Below are positions 9,751 through 21,417 of a DNA stretch of 64,000 bases, in pieces. Location: contig ML681963.1 of NCBI GenBank assembly GCA_007922195.1, forward strand, positions 59,750,981 through 59,814,980, written 5' to 3'. Every line of letters begins with the position of its first letter. Positions within the stretch are counted from its first letter, which is position 1. This DNA comes from Podocnemis expansa. Its lineage: Eukaryota; Chordata; Testudines; Podocnemididae. Below the pieces are notes generated by a model. That model ran no database searches and was not told the DNA's origin. It saw only the letters and a program-made list of their open reading frames with translations. The translations under genes were made by a program, and so were the position numbers.

Positions 9751-11040
9751 AACAAACTTCTTGACTTTGGGTTGTGTCAGATTCAGTGCGTTAGTTTCAA
9801 ATCCCAAGCCAAGGTGTTTTGGATCCCTTTCTAATTCCAGATTTGGTGAAGGTTGAAAGATGATGACAATGGTTTAATTTATCTTGTGCTATCAGGCCCA
9901 TCTCTGGTTTCTCCAAATCCATCCTGAACCCTGGAGGTTTCCCTCACTGAGCCCTAAGGATGGGATTATGAACCTGGGTGTTGGTGAGAGGAGGGTTCTG
10001 GAGAGTGGAACAGCCTGTGGGGGTAGGGGGAATGTTTTGGAAGTGAAGAGGATCAGCTGTTCGCCTCAGTTGATGCCAATGTTGAGGGGAAATGACACCA
10101 GGCTTCTGTTCAAAAGACAGCATCAGGTGGGTAGAATGGTAAAGGAGTTGGTCTTCTCAAGGGTCTGTTGGACAGTTTAGGGAAGCATCTGAATGTGTAG
10201 ATACTTACCGGAAACAAACACCAAATCATTTGAAGCCCACCCCACCCCTTTTATTAAGGTTTGTTGTTTTGCAGTGTTGAAGCCAATTTCCTTTGTGCTC
10301 TTACATTTTTGCTTATGTGAGGATCTGGTTGAGCATGTGCTTTTATGTGGATATTGATAATGCTGAAGGGCTGCTTTCGACAACCCTGATTGCTGTTTGC
10401 TGCATGTTTCTATTTTTATCATGGCCATGGTGAAGCTTGCTTTAGTATGCCTGTATTTGAATATGTGCAATGTTGGGGATATGTTTACTGCGAGCACCCG
10501 TGTATCTTTAATTACATCGTGGCTTTGTGTACTGCATGTTCCTCAGTGTGAATTTTGTCAATTTTGGTAGAAGACGACATCATTTAGTTCTTGTTCTGGT
10601 AGATGTATTTGTATAGTTCAGCTTGAAATTTTTTTTTATTATCTCTAATACTAGAAGCAGATCAAAATTATCCAAAAGTAAGAAAAATATATTTATTTCA
10701 GTGAAATATGTCAGAGAAAACATGACAAGTATTAAATAAAATCCATATTTTAGAAGGCTACATTTCTTTCAGCTGTAGAGTTAAAATGAAAAACTAGTGT
10801 TGACTTTTATGTTGTCCTTCTGTGGACAAACTACACCACAATAACTGAAATTTTGCTAAAGCAAAAGCAAAGGTTTGTGAGCCCACTGACCATTTATAAC
10901 CAATAAAAATACCATTGTGGTTTTATAAAAGTGCTATGCAGTAAAGTCTTTTTAAAGATTGTAGCCACTAGAGGGTGACATGGTCACATATACATGAAAG
11001 GTTTGCTCTCTCACACACACTTGAGCAGGAGAGGGCAGCA
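9751..11040. other. No recognised feature
   Basis: AT-rich DNA without a recognised repeat, exon or RNA gene. Confidence 0.4.
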
Positions 11041-11051
11041 GTGTATGTATA

Positions 11052-11358
11052 AGTTCCATGTTAGTCTGTATATACCAGGCATGGCCAAACTGGCTCAGGA
11101 GCCACATGTGGCTCTTGAATGAAAAAGTGTGGCTCGCGGAAGAATGACAGCAAATCAATTTAGTAGGTAAATGTATATGGCTACATGCCTCAGTGCGGCT
11201 TTTGAAGGTTTAATAATCAGTTTGTGTGGTTCTTGAGTTCCATAAGTTTGGCCACCCCTGGTATATACCAAAAACAATGAAAGTCCTGTGGCACCTTAAA
11301 GACACTTATTTCTTCGGGCATAAGCTTTTGTGAGCTGCAACCCACTTTGTCAGATGTA
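11052..11358 (-). mobile_element. Penelope-like repeat split by a hAT MITE
   Basis: The tail GTTAGTCTGTATATAC lies left of the hAT insert. Right of it are TCCTGTGGCACCTTAAAGAC, GGGCATAAGCTTTTGTGAGC and a module ending TTTGTCAGATG. Read on the minus strand this is a hammerhead-like module with CTGACAA in place of CTGANGA. It is single-sided rather than a foldback. The hAT at 11076-11260 interrupts it and duplicates GTATATAC of the host repeat. Confidence 0.7.
11076..11260 (+). mobile_element. hAT MITE, family 1 short form, 185 bp
   Basis: Termini CAGGCATGGCCAAAC and GTTTGGCCACCCCTG. A perfect 8-bp duplication GTATATAC lies at 11068-11075 and 11261-11268. It is an internally deleted relative of 26112-26580 in the same orientation. 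Confidence 0.9.
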
Positions 11359-11785
11359 TCTTTGTTGTTTTTAGAGTGTGAGTGTGAGTGTAATGATGGG
11401 ATCTAAATTAGCTGTTACCACTCAAGAAAGAGATCTTAGTGTCACTGTAGTTAGTTCTCTGAAAACACCAATGTTCAGCAGCAGTCAAAAAAGCTAATGG
11501 AAAATTAGGAACCATTAGGAAGGGGATAGATAATAGGACAGTAAATGTCATAATGCCACTTTTATAAATCAGTGGTATGCTCACACCTTAATATGGATTG
11601 CAGTTCTGGTCCCACCGTTTCAAAAAGAATTACTAGAATTGGAAAAGGTACAGAGAAGGGTAACAGAAACAATTAGGGTATGATGTAGCTTCCATAAGAG
11701 GAGAGATTAAAAAGACTGGGACTTTTCATCTTGGAAGGGAGACAGAGGTCTATAAAATCATGGAATGTTGGGGAGAAATTGAATA

Positions 11786-13133
11786 CTGTATATCATTGCA
11801 TATAAGCTGAGAATTTTGTGCTTGAAAATTGTCTTCAAAACAGGCACTTGGCTTATACTCAGGAGAATACAGTAGACACTCCCAGCTAGCCCTTTCCCTA
11901 ACCATGCGGCAGGCCTGAGCCCCAGTGTTGCCGGGCGGCCATCTTGGGCAGTCGGCCGGGGCTGGGGCTGGAGGAAAGAAGGGACCCCAGTGTCTGGAGC
12001 AGCCAAGTAAGGGGATCTTGTTGGGGAGGGGCGGGGTTGGCCTGGACATGGGGGGGGGTTCGGGGTTCAGGGAGGTCAGGGAAGGGATGGCAGGGAGTGG
12101 GGGTAGGGGAAGGGGTCGAGGTGTTGGGGAAACTGATGGGACGGCCAGGAGGGTTTTGTGGGGGTGGGTCAGGGAGGCCAGGGAAGGGGTGGCAGGGCTC
12201 GGGCATTTGGGGGGGAGGGTCAGGGAGTCCAGGGTGCGGCAGGAGGACCCAGGGTTTTTGGGGAGCCCAGGGAAGCAGCGACAGGGACCGGGGATTTGGG
12301 GGTGGGTGCCTGGCAAGCTGGGAAGAGCGGCAGCAGGCGTTGGGGGGTGAGGGGGAAAGGGGCAGAAAGGGTGTTGGGGAACAGGGGAGCAACAGCAGGG
12401 AAGTGAGAAGGGAGCGGGGGGGGCGGCAGCGATGAGCCAGCGGGGCAGCAGTGGGGAAGGGGCAGAGCAGGGGGCAGCAGTGAGGAAGCGGCAGAGCAGG
12501 GTGGCAGCAGGAGTAGTGGGGGGCAGCAGTGAGGAGCCAGGGGGGCAGCAATGAGGGAAGGGGCAGAGGAGGAGGCAGCAGTTAGGAAGGGGCAGAGCAG
12601 GGGACAGCAGGAGGTAGCAGTGAGGAGGGGGCAATAGGAGCAGAAAGCAGTGGTGAGAAAGGGGCAGAGCAGGAGGAGCAGGGGGGTAACAGTAGGAAAC
12701 AGAAGTGAGCAGTGGGGCAGCAGTGAGGAAAGGGCGGAGCAGGTGGGAGCAAGAGGTCAACAGTGAGGAAAGGGCAACAGCGGGAAACTGAGTTGTGAGC
12801 AGGGGGCAGCAGTGAAGAAAGGGCAGAGCAGGGGGCAGCAGTGAGGAAACTGAGAAGTGAGGAAAGGGCAGAGCAGGGGGGCAGCAGGGGTGATGGCAGT
12901 GAGGAAAGGGAAGGGCAGGAGTGAAGAATGGACAGCAGGGGGGCAAGGGAAAAGCAGCAGTAGAGATTTTGGGGTAGGGAAGCTGTCAGAAACTCAAGAG
13001 GAAGCCAGCAGCAGTGGGTGGGGGATTAGGGGCCACGGCCAAAAGGGGACTTTGGCTTATACCTGGGTCACCAATTTTAGCTTCTTTTTTGGGCTCAGAA
13101 TTGGGGGGTCGGCTTATGCCCGAGTATGTACGT
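11786..13133. mobile_element. Tigger/pogo-like nonautonomous element with a G-rich interior
   Basis: The left end, after TA at 11784-11785, reads CTGTATATCATTGCATATAA. The right end, before TA at 13134-13135, is the complement of ACGTACATACTCGGGCATAA. Sub-terminal GGCTTATAC motifs occur near both ends. TA target and this terminal style are those of Tc1/mariner-Tigger elements. It lies inside the CR1/L3 copy. The interior holds no transposase but about 1 kb of very G-rich DNA. The 398-codon Pro-rich minus-strand frame there is compositional. Confidence 0.65.
12430..12940. repeat. G-rich minisatellite-like tandem repeats
   Basis: Imperfect repeats built from GGGCAGCAGTGAGGAA and GGGGCAGAGCAGG, with units of roughly 25-45 bases of variable spacing. 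Strong strand asymmetry (plus strand G-rich). Confidence 0.75.
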
Positions 13134-13403
13134 TAAATATTATTTACTCCTTCACATAGCTCAAGAACCAGGGTTCACCCAATGAAGATGTTATGAAAGC
13201 CAGAAGCATAACTGGTTTTTAACCAGCATTAGATAAATTCATAGAGGATAGGTCTATCAATGGCTGTTAGCTAATATGGTCTGAGGTGCAGTCATCTGCT
13301 CTGGGTGTCCCTGTGCTTAGACTGCCAGAGATTAGGAGTGGACAGCAAGGGACGGGTCACTTGCTAATTGCCCTGCTTTTGAAAAACTTGGCATTGGCCA
13401 CTG

Positions 13404-13749
13404 TTGGGGCATGGCTGCCATTGAAAAAGGGGCAGGGCTCAGGCCTGGGCCCTTGCCCTCTGCTGTCCTGGCTCTGCCTTCTGGCCCTGATCTGCCCCTG
13501 CGGCCCAATCCAGCCCCTCGATCCCTGGCTGGGGTCCGGATCTTGCGCCTGCTGGCAGCCCAGCCCCAGGTCAGCAGCCAGGGTCGGGGCCAGCTTTGGG
13601 TCTGCAGCCAGAGTCGGGGTCAGCACTGGATCCTGCTGCTGCTGGTGGCCTGCCCCTGGGCACCTGGCCAGACTCGGGGCACTGGCACTTTGACTTGGGG
13701 CTTGTGCCCTGTGTGTCCAGCACCAGTGACACTACAGGGCTACTCAGAG
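13404..13749. other. GC-rich insertion inside the CR1/L3 3' region
   Basis: CR1/L3-type sequence breaks after GGCATTGGCCACTGT and resumes at AGAAGACAGG. Between lies GC-rich DNA with CAGCCAGAGTCGGGG-type internal repeats. No termini or target duplication are clear. Confidence 0.45.
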
Positions 13750-14081
13750 AAGACAGGATATGGGCTTGATGGTCCATTGGTCTATTCCAGTGTGACTGTT
13801 TCTATGTTTTAAAATGTTACTGTACTGGGTTTCTTTGGTATTTTCTCCTCTACAGGGATATTAAATATAATTATGCTATGGTTACTCGTATTAAGCTGTT
13901 CACTTGTATTTACCTCTTGGACCAGATCCTCTATACCACCTAGGACCAAGTCAAGAATTGTCTTATTATTAATGCAATTGCAGTCATTAATGGTGTCTAA
14001 AAATGTTATCTCTGCATTCCATCCTGAGATGGTGTCCCCATCAGTATGGGAATAACTGAAATCTCCCATTCTTATTGCATT

Positions 14082-14085
<4 letters not shown>

Positions 14086-14125
<40 letters not shown>
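14086..14125. repeat. (TG)n microsatellite
   Basis: Forty bases of uninterrupted GT/TG repeats within the CR1/L3 endonuclease fragment. Confidence 0.95.
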
Positions 14126-14128
<3 letters not shown>

Positions 14129-14462
14129 TAAGCCACTCTGATCTCCTTAAGCATATTGTCACCATCTTGATCAGGTGATCAGTGGTATAATCCTATTGCT
14201 ATACTTCTATTATTCAAACGGGCCATTTCTATCTGTAGAGGTCTATGGTGCTGTCTAATTAATTAAAAAATTTTACTGTATTTGACTGTATGCTTTCTTT
14301 CACGTATAGTGCCACTCCCATATCAAAGTAGCCTGCTCTGTTGTGCCCTGTTGTATCTTTCCTGTATATTTTGAACCCTGGTACTATCCGGTTCAATTGG
14401 TTATCATGGTTCCATCAAGTTTCTGTGATACATATTATTTCATATCCTTATTTTAATACTAA

Positions 14463-14670
14463 CAAGGACTCTTGGAGAACTTTTAAAGACTAACAAATTT
14501 ATTTATTTCATGAGAACTTTTGTGGGAGAAAATCCCACTTTGTCAGATGCTGCTGAATTTTCTCTCCCAAAAGCTTATGTGATAAATACATTGGTTAGTC
14601 ATTAAAAGTGCCACAAGACTCCTTGTTTGTTTTGTTGAACTAGACTGACACGGCTACGTAGCCCTTTGGA
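14463..14670. mobile_element. Penelope-like foldback repeat in CR1/L3
   Basis: Inverted modules AGGACTCTTGGAGAAC and GTGCCACAAGACTCCTT lie around a centre with GTCAGATGC. The tail at the right ends GTAGCCCTTTGGA. CR1/L3 endonuclease sequence continues on both sides, so this insertion is younger. Confidence 0.7.
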
Positions 14671-14785
14671 GCTTGTCATCATTTTATACCAGTCATTCAC
14701 ATTCATCCATCTTAGTATTTAAACTTTTTGTATTTGTTAACAAGCACTTTTAAAGTTTGTCAATATTTAGTTCTCTGCTCTAACT

Positions 14786-16735
14786 TATGCTGTACTGCAG
14801 TAGACCTCTATGGGCCATTGCAGCCAGCCAGGATAGTTTGGAGGACAGTGTGTTGTTATCATACTCATTCCCTCCTCCAGTACATCCACTCCCTTTCTCA
14901 TCCACATCCACAGTATGCCCTGTATACTGGGTTAAAAAGGGCAGGGAGCATAGGTTCGTTCTGCCAACACTATACAAGGGAATTCTCCTATTCTTCTTAT
15001 GCTGTGATTATTTTCTGGTGCAGAGATCTGCTATCATTGTGCTACTATATGGGTGCCATGTTCCTGAAAATCGAGGATGTGGAGTTGTAGCAAACTCTGT
15101 AGGAGGCAGTTTCCTTTCTTCTTGGTTTACTATTAAAGCAATAGAAACACATACTAAAGTGACATAAGTTACATCAAGGTAAGTGCTAGTGTGCACAGCG
15201 CTATGCCTCTCGGAGGAAAGTGGTGATGCTGTAAGTGTAGATAGGCCTTAGACACTTACTAAAATGTGTTGTGAGACAATGGGCAGGTCTGTACTACCTG
15301 CCATCTTCAGCAACAGCTGAATGGAGATACACAAGTTCCTGAAGTAACTTGTGTTTCTCAGTTTGCCTGCCCTACACTGAGCTTATCCACTGCACTGAGT
15401 CAAAGGGAGGGACCTTCTTTGATTCACCACTATTCTGATTGGTAGTGTGTTCACAGATCAGCTTCTTGATAAACTAAGTGGGTCTTCACAGATCTGATTG
15501 GCAGAACAGGAAAGTTGATCTGATGGCAGCGATTTTGCTTCCAACAGTGAAGATTAGCTTTTACCCCTTTGCTTTCCTGCCACTGGAGCTAGGTTGTTGA
15601 GGATTTCAAATGACATGGGTATGGCAATGAGGGATAGAAAAGGTTCCTTTTAAGTACGTCATTTGTATTAAGTGATGCAGGACAACTTTTGCATAGCAGT
15701 GTGCGCATACTACATTCTTATCCCCAATTAAGCTACTTCTTTGTGGGGAAATTGTATGTTAAAAAAAGAGTTGTCTTGTTTTGAAATAACTGCTCTGCTT
15801 CTGAGTAGACATCCTCTGATACCTTGCTCTGCCACTAGGCCTTATAAATTCTGAAATTTTTCTCACTGCTCATTGTGGGATCCTACTGGCAGCCACAGGA
15901 ATTGTGAAACTTTGGGTCAAACTAAATAATTCCCATGGTTCTTCTCATTATTATCCCATCCATCATCTTTTTACAGGCCAGTGCCATTTTCAAAATGTCG
16001 TCTGACAGCATGTAAGAAAAATTGCTGAATGCCATGATCATGATGCCTTCTACAAATAGGTTGCTGTGCACATAGATCAAATTGTGTAGTGACTTCTGAA
16101 TGAGGATGATATTAGCACCTGAAGGAGAGAAGGCTGAAATGGAGTAGACACTTTTCCTTGCACTTTTCCCTGAATGACTGGCTTTACATGGTGGACTGCC
16201 ACTTTATGGCTCAGCTAACTGGCACTGACCTGGTGGGCAGGATAGTGCCATAGACATAGAATGAGCAGCAGAGGCAGCAGAGCATATTACAGGTGTGTAG
16301 AAACATTAACTGTATTCTTCTCTGACGGACTGGAAGTCTTGGAAATGTATGTGAAATATATGGCTTCACTATGATGGGATTCCCTAACTGTGGCAGTGTT
16401 AGGTGGCACAAATTCCTCAGATTTGGCCCTGGAGCATCTTGTGACAGAATACATTAGTAGAAAGGGGCCCTTGTCTAGGGTACTGCAGGTGCTTGTGGGT
16501 ACTGTGTGAGAGTTTCACCGAGTAGGTGAAAGTCCAGCTATGATTCTGGAAGCTGTCAGGAGGTGTGGAGTGAACACAGTACTGAGATGGGATGGTGATG
16601 GAAACTAGTTCTGTATTGGTTGCAAGGGAGGACAGGGGCAAGTACACATTAATTCAGGCCAAAGTGTTCTGGGTGATTTTAGCACAGGTCCATTTGTTCC
16701 TCCATGGCTTTTATTGTGTGCTCATGACATGGTAA
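14786..16735. other. No recognised feature
   Basis: No repeat boundary, exon or RNA gene that I can support. Overlapping frames of 120-126 codons at 14728-15167 start in the CR1/L3 remnant and show no domain. Confidence 0.35.
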
Positions 16736-16848
16736 ACAAACAAGAAGTCCTGTGGCACTTTCAGCAACTAATTTATTTAACACATGAGCTTTCATGGGGA
16801 AAAAATCCCACTTCATCTGATCCTTGAAGAAAGGGAATTTACATAATG
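16736..16848 (-). mobile_element. Penelope-like repeat, single-sided
   Basis: AGTCCTGTGGCACTTTCAGC, then ACATGAGCTTTCATGGGG and AATCCCACTTCATCTGATCC. The hammerhead-like order is present on the minus strand, but the core is changed to CAGATGA. Confidence 0.55.
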
Positions 16849-17449
16849 GGCCTGCTGTCAGTCTGCTGGGTTTCATTCCTCTGCCGTCTATCAGTTATTT
16901 GATTTTCAGTCACACTATCTCGATGCCACTTTTCTTTCTGCTTCCAAGGACTGGAAGAGTTCTTGGAATATCTCCTTTGTTTTTTCTGTTGTGTTGTTTC
17001 TTATCAGCTGCATGCATTCGGCAGATGTATAGATGTTTCCTCTCAAGGGCACATCTGTGAAAGCACAGTAAACAGAAGCATGATTATGAGTGCACTAACA
17101 GTATTGCTTCAGTACTGTAAAATATACCTCTCTCAATATTCCATAGGAAGCGTACAGCTCAGTAATTGTCCAGGTCAAGGTCAGTTATGCCTCAGTGGAG
17201 GAGGCACTCAAGCTGGAGAGAAGGTTCTGGGTGGTCATTTGGGGTTCTGATGCAGGTAGATAGGGACAAAATTTCAAATTGTGCCACCAGTTTCCACATA
17301 TAGAAGCCCATATGTCACTCCTTAGGCTAACCAGGGATGCTAGGGTACATCACTGTGTGAGCAGTTTCAAATCTGATCCCTATGCTTCTCACCTTTGTAT
17401 TCCTTTGGCCTGTGCACAAGTGACTGGTGATTGGCATCGGTAAGTTTCT
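16849..17449. other. No recognised feature
   Basis: Nothing recognised between the Penelope-like repeat and the CR1/L3 remnant. Confidence 0.35.
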
Positions 17450-18180
17450 TACAATGGGAATGAAACAAAGCCTTTCAGTTGCAAACATACAAAAAGGGAA
17501 AGGACTATGAAGGAAGGAATACTGTTGAAAGAGATCTGGGGGCCCGTAGTGGATTGCAAGCTAAATATGAGTTTAGTGCAACATTGTTGCAAAAAAAAAT
17601 AGCAAACAGTTCTGGACTGTATTGACAAGAGTGTTGTAAACAAGACATAAAGTAATTCTTTTGCTCTAGTCCATGCTGATTAGGCTTCAACCAGGCATCA
17701 CATTTCAGGAAGGATGTGGACAATTTGGAGAAAGTCATGAAGAGAAAAACTAAAATATTTAGAAGTCTAGAAGACAGGACATATGAGGGAAGATTACAAA
17801 GAAATTGGGCTTGTTTAGTCAGGAGAGGAGAAGATAAAGGGCAAAACAGTTTTCATGTAGTTAAAATGTGGTTACACGGAGGAAGGAGAACAGTGTTTGT
17901 TAACCTCTGGCAGTAGGTCAAGAAGCAGTGATCTTAATTTGCAGCAATGGACTTTAGGAAATATTTTGTCAGCATAGTTAAGCACTGGAATAAATTGCCT
18001 AGAAAGGTTGCAAAATATTTCTCTTTGGAGATTTTTAAGAACAGGTTAGACAAACATTTGCAAGGGGTGGTCTGTATAATACTTAGTTCTCCTGCTATGA
18101 GTGCAGAGAACTGGACTAGGAGACCTCTTGAGATCTTTTCCAGTCTTTCAAATCTATCCGTCCATATGTACTTTGTCATA
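17450..18180 (+). pseudogene. Old CR1/L3-type LINE, 3' ORF2 remnant
   Basis: Plus-strand frames in broken order resemble the end of CR1/L3 ORF2. ERDLGARSGLQ is near 17530, RKDVDNLEKVMKRK near 17710 and TYEGRLQRNWACLVRR near 17780. HWNKLPRKVAKYFSLEIFKN, then RLDKHL, fall at 17978-18060. Several stops and frameshifts; the 5' part is absent. Confidence 0.65.
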
Positions 18181-18256
18181 GGTAAACTTATCCTGCATCT
18201 CAGTAAACATGCTTGCAAAGTGAGTTTATTAACCTGGGTTAAATCACCAGATGATT

Positions 18257-18288
18257 AACAACAACAACAACAACAACAAAAAAAACCC
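18257..18288. repeat. (CAA)n run with A tract
   Basis: About seven CAA units followed by poly-A. Confidence 0.85.
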
Positions 18289-18862
18289 ACATGTGACTGT
18301 GTGACGTAACTCAAGCTAACCTGGAACAATTTTTGCTTTGTTTTCAGATACAAGAGGAAAGAGTAAACAAACACTTCTTGGGCTGTGTGTAGGGCTGAGA
18401 GGTGCAATGAATCATCATTTTGAATATAAAATTATCAGATTAGAGAATTAAAATAGTTTTTGATGTTTCATCTTTGGCTGATCTACATGGTTAAGGTGCC
18501 AATTTAACTATGTCAGCTTAGAACTAGATATATTTTAATCAGTGCAACCCCTTAGGGTAGGTACAGTTACACTGATATAAAGGTGTTTTTACTTGGTGTG
18601 ATTAAAAAAAACAACTGTTGATTCAAGCATCTTTATGCTAGGATAACTGCATCCACAGTAGGAAGTTGTATTGTTTTAACTACGTGTTTCTAAATTATGG
18701 GTAAACAAGCCTTAACATATCAAAGTAGCATTCTTCATTTAACTGTTTTGGTTTTGACACTAATTTAGTAGATAGTACATCAGGATGTAGGCAGTTGTGC
18801 CTAGTGATTGGACCAAGGGTCAGGTGTAGTATAGTTGGAATGGTAGTTAGCCAGGAATCAGA
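18289..18862. other. Unassigned; possible old MITE DNA near 18470-18660
   Basis: The stretch with CTACATGGTTAAGGTGCC and TACACTGATATAAAGGTG looks like decayed MITE sequence, but the ends are not definable. Confidence 0.3.
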
Positions 18863-18870
18863 GCCTAAGG

Positions 18871-19080
18871 TAGGGGTCTCAAGCATGCAGCCCGTGGGCT
18901 GCATGCGTCCCCTAAAGCTATTTCCTGTGGCCTGCAATGACATGATCGTTACTGATATTTGCAATATCATTGTATGGGAAGATTTCAGTGGTGCGGCCCT
19001 TGGGCTAATGTACTAATCCTCATGCGGCCCTCTACTAGTCCCCTTGCAGCCCTTGTGGTGATTTGAGTTTGAGACCCCTG
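18871..19080. mobile_element. hAT MITE, family 2, 210 bp
   Basis: Termini TAGGGGTCTCAAGC and TTTGAGACCCCTG. Flanks GCCTAAGG and GCCTAGAG match at 6 of 8 positions. The interior CTAAAGCTATTTCCTG and TGATATTTGCAATAT is shared with 31454-31645. Confidence 0.75.
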
Positions 19081-19089
19081 GCCTAGAGT

Positions 19090-19911
19090 TAGAAATGGAG
19101 TCATAGTACTATAGAATATTAGGATTGGAAGGGACCTCAGGAGATTGTCTTGTCCAACCTCTCGCTCAAAGCAGGACCATCTCACCTAAATCATCTTACT
19201 AGGATTTTGTCAAGATGGGCCTTAACCTGTAGATATTGAGATTCCACCACCTCCTTAAGTAATCCATTTGAGTGCTTCACCATCCTCCTAGTGAAAAAGT
19301 TTGACGAAGTATCAAACCTTGATCTCTCCCACAACAACCTGAGATGATTCTTGAGATGATCCTTGTTCTGTAATTTGCTGCTATTGAGAGCAGCTTAGCT
19401 CCAGCCTCCCTAGTACCAACCCTTTAGGTAGTTGAAGGCTGCTGTTAAATATCCCCTCACTACTCTCTTCTGTAGTCTACATAAGCCCAGTTCCCTCAGG
19501 AGGCATGTGCCCCAGCCCCCCAATAATTTTCACTGCTTTCCACTGGGCTATTTCTAATTTGTCCATATCCTTCCTGTAATGGGGGCCCCCAAAACTGGAT
19601 AGCATATCTCTCACCCATGCTGAATAATCATTTTGCATGATCTGCTGGAAACATTCCTACTAATGCAGCCCCGTATACTGTTGGCCTTCTTAGCAAGAAG
19701 GCCACACTGGTGATTCACATCCAGCTTCTTGTCAGCTGTATCCTTCAAGTCCTTTTTCTGCAAAACTGCTCCTTGACCGGTTGGTTCCCCACTTTGTAGC
19801 AATGTATGGGATTCTTTCGTCTTAAGCACACGACTAAAGCTCATAAGATTTCTTTTGGTCCAATCCTCTAATTTGTCTAGGTCGATCTATTTCTTGTTGT
19901 GACCTGGGCCT
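19090..19911 (-). pseudogene. CR1 LINE, 3' end, decayed
   Basis: Starts with the reverse complement of a CR1 3' tail (ATAGAATATTAGGATTGGAA, GGGACCTCAGG) and continues through complements of the CR1 3' region. These include TTGAAGGCTGCTGTTAAATA, TAATTTGTCCATATCC and GGCCTTCTTAGCAAGAAGG. It stops where the hAT element at 19920 begins; I do not see the rest beyond 22054. More diverged than the CR1 copies at 28.9 and 37.6 kb. Confidence 0.75.
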
Positions 19912-19996
19912 CCTGGGATCAGGGCCGTCCCTAGGGGGGAGCGGGGCCCAGGGCGAATCAGTTTGTGTGGGGCTCCCCCATTTTAAACTTTGCAGG

Positions 19997-20590
19997 CAAT
20001 GTTCCCTCTAAGCCAATGGTTCCCAGCCTGTGGTCCGGGGACCCACAGAGGTCCATGGACACATTGCAGGGGGTCTGCAGAGCCTCTCCCTACCGGGGCT
20101 GGAATCCAGCTACAGTCCTGATGCTCCCTGCCAGGGCTGCCTTTCCCCATCTGTGGCTGTATCCTGGCAGGGGAATGGAGCCACAGCAGCTCCCCAGTAG
20201 GGGCAAGGGCAGGGAACCACAGCTGCCACGGCTCAGCTCCCCGGTGGTGCGGGCAATGGTGGTGGCAGCATTGCTCACCAGCTGTCCCACTGGTGCGGGT
20301 CAGTGTCTGCCCATGCAGGCCAGATTACATTATCATCGGGGGGGGGGGGTCCACAAAGTGTTTTTTTGGTTTTGTTTTTTGTTTTTTGGGTTTTTTTTTT
20401 TTTTTTTTGTGTTACAAAGGGGTCCCCAACCTGAAAGATGTTGGGAACCACTGCTCTAAGCTGATGATGCAGCTGAACAAGTTCCCCGCTGGTTCTCCAG
20501 GCCCCAACGGGTTTCTTCCCTGCTGCAGGCCGGCTCCCCAAGTGCACCCATAACTTGTTCAGCTGCATCATCAGCTTAGAGGGAACACTG
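19997..20590. mobile_element. hAT MITE, family 3, split by another MITE
   Basis: Left end CAATGTTCCCTCTAAGC, right end GCTTAGAGGGAACACTG. The same family has perfect ends and a target duplication at 46801-47097. The target duplication here is not clear. Confidence 0.7.
20014..20453. mobile_element. hAT MITE, family 4, nested
   Basis: Termini CAATGGTTCCCAGCCTG and TGTTGGGAACCACTG. A perfect duplication of CTCTAAGC (20006-20013, 20454-20461) lies inside the family 3 element. It contains a G-run/T-run stretch near 20337-20410. Confidence 0.85.
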
Positions 20591-21245
20591 GGCAGTGTCA
20601 TAATTTTTCTTTAATAAAATCATAAATGTCTAGCCCTCAGGCTAAAAAGTTGCAGAGAGAAGCAGAAAAACATGACCTGACTTTATCCTAAAGGCTCAAA
20701 ACCCAGAAGTCAGAGAAAATAGCTCCCCCTTATTTCTTTAAACATCTCTTTATTTTTAAGTGAGTTTTAATGATCTATTTAAGCCAAACTTGTGACTATT
20801 TTTGATGTTTGGGGTAGGCAATACTGAATGTCATAGTGATATTTCATCAACCTCACAGCCAAGTGGACAGGAGTATCTGGAGGTACTCTTCTTTGTGGTT
20901 CTGGTATTCTGTTCAAGATGGGCACACAATTTTACAAGTTTAATAATTTTTCTTAGATCAAGTTTTTGTTAAATTGAAAATTCAGAGTGAGAGATGCTAT
21001 TTTTGGATAATATCAAGAAATAAATCCAGGTCCTCTCTCACCTTAAAGCACTGGATTCCAATTGTCTAATGCATGTTATTTCCTTTATGATGCTTGACTC
21101 TCTCCTTTCCTGTCTTATTTTAATATATGTATCCATACATTCCTCATTGCTTTGCAGGTGATCTAAGTAATGAAACTCGGGTACTGTTTGAGATTGAGAG
21201 GAAGAAACTAGGGACCCTTGGCCTCCTCTCAGATACCCTGATGTA
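20591..21245. other. hAT interior without recognised content
   Basis: AT-rich interior of the 2.1-kb hAT element; no transposase motif visible. Confidence 0.4.
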
Positions 21246-21417
21246 AAACAAACAAGGAGTCTTGTGACACTTTTAAAGATTTTAAAAATTTATTTATTTG
21301 TTAGCTTGTAACAGTGCCAGAAGACTCCTTGTTTATTTTACATCAGGGATTCCTTGTTTGTTTTGCTAAACTAGACCCACATGGCCACAGCTGCTTTCCT
21401 CTTTGCCATGCTTTGGA
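21246..21417. mobile_element. Penelope-like repeat fragment
   Basis: CAAGGAGTCTTGTGACAC and the inverted GTGCCAGAAGACTCCTTG, then a repeated TTGTTT-rich linker and the tail ACCCACATGGCCACAGC. The hammerhead-like centre is deleted. Confidence 0.55.

Larger units (their letters stand above)
11390..13815 (+). pseudogene. Old CR1/L3-type LINE, 3' part, split by two insertions
   Basis: Decayed reverse-transcriptase C-terminal and 3' region. The order of fragments follows a CR1/L3 3' end: a RDLSVTVVS-like stretch near 11430, QFWSHRFKK near 11600-11630, then, after a large insert, LDKFIEDRSINGC near 13220-13270, and finally the 3' region with GACAGGATATGGGCTTGATG near 13755. Insertions at 11786-13133 (Tigger-like) and about 13404-13749 (GC-rich) interrupt it. 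Many stops; no intact frame. Plus strand. Confidence 0.65.
13806..14785 (-). pseudogene. Old CR1/L3-type LINE endonuclease region, broken
   Basis: Read on the minus strand, successive fragments follow the apurinic-endonuclease domain of CR1/L3 ORF2: NIDKL and NTKMDE near 14700-14780, then DIICITETWWN and GFKIYRKDTTGHNRAGYFD near 14300-14440. Next come MGDFSYS near 14070, then LDLVLGGIEDLVQEV and an SNHSIIIF-like end near 13860-13940. Stops, frameshifts and a TG microsatellite break it. A Penelope-like repeat at 14463-14670 sits exactly between two of these fragments. It is tail to tail with the plus-strand CR1/L3 that ends near 13815. Confidence 0.7.

Noticed and set aside
11750..12946. 398-codon minus-strand Pro-rich frame
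   Set aside because: It is the C-rich strand of a G-rich minisatellite inside a Tigger-like element, has overlapping long frames in other registers and no domain.
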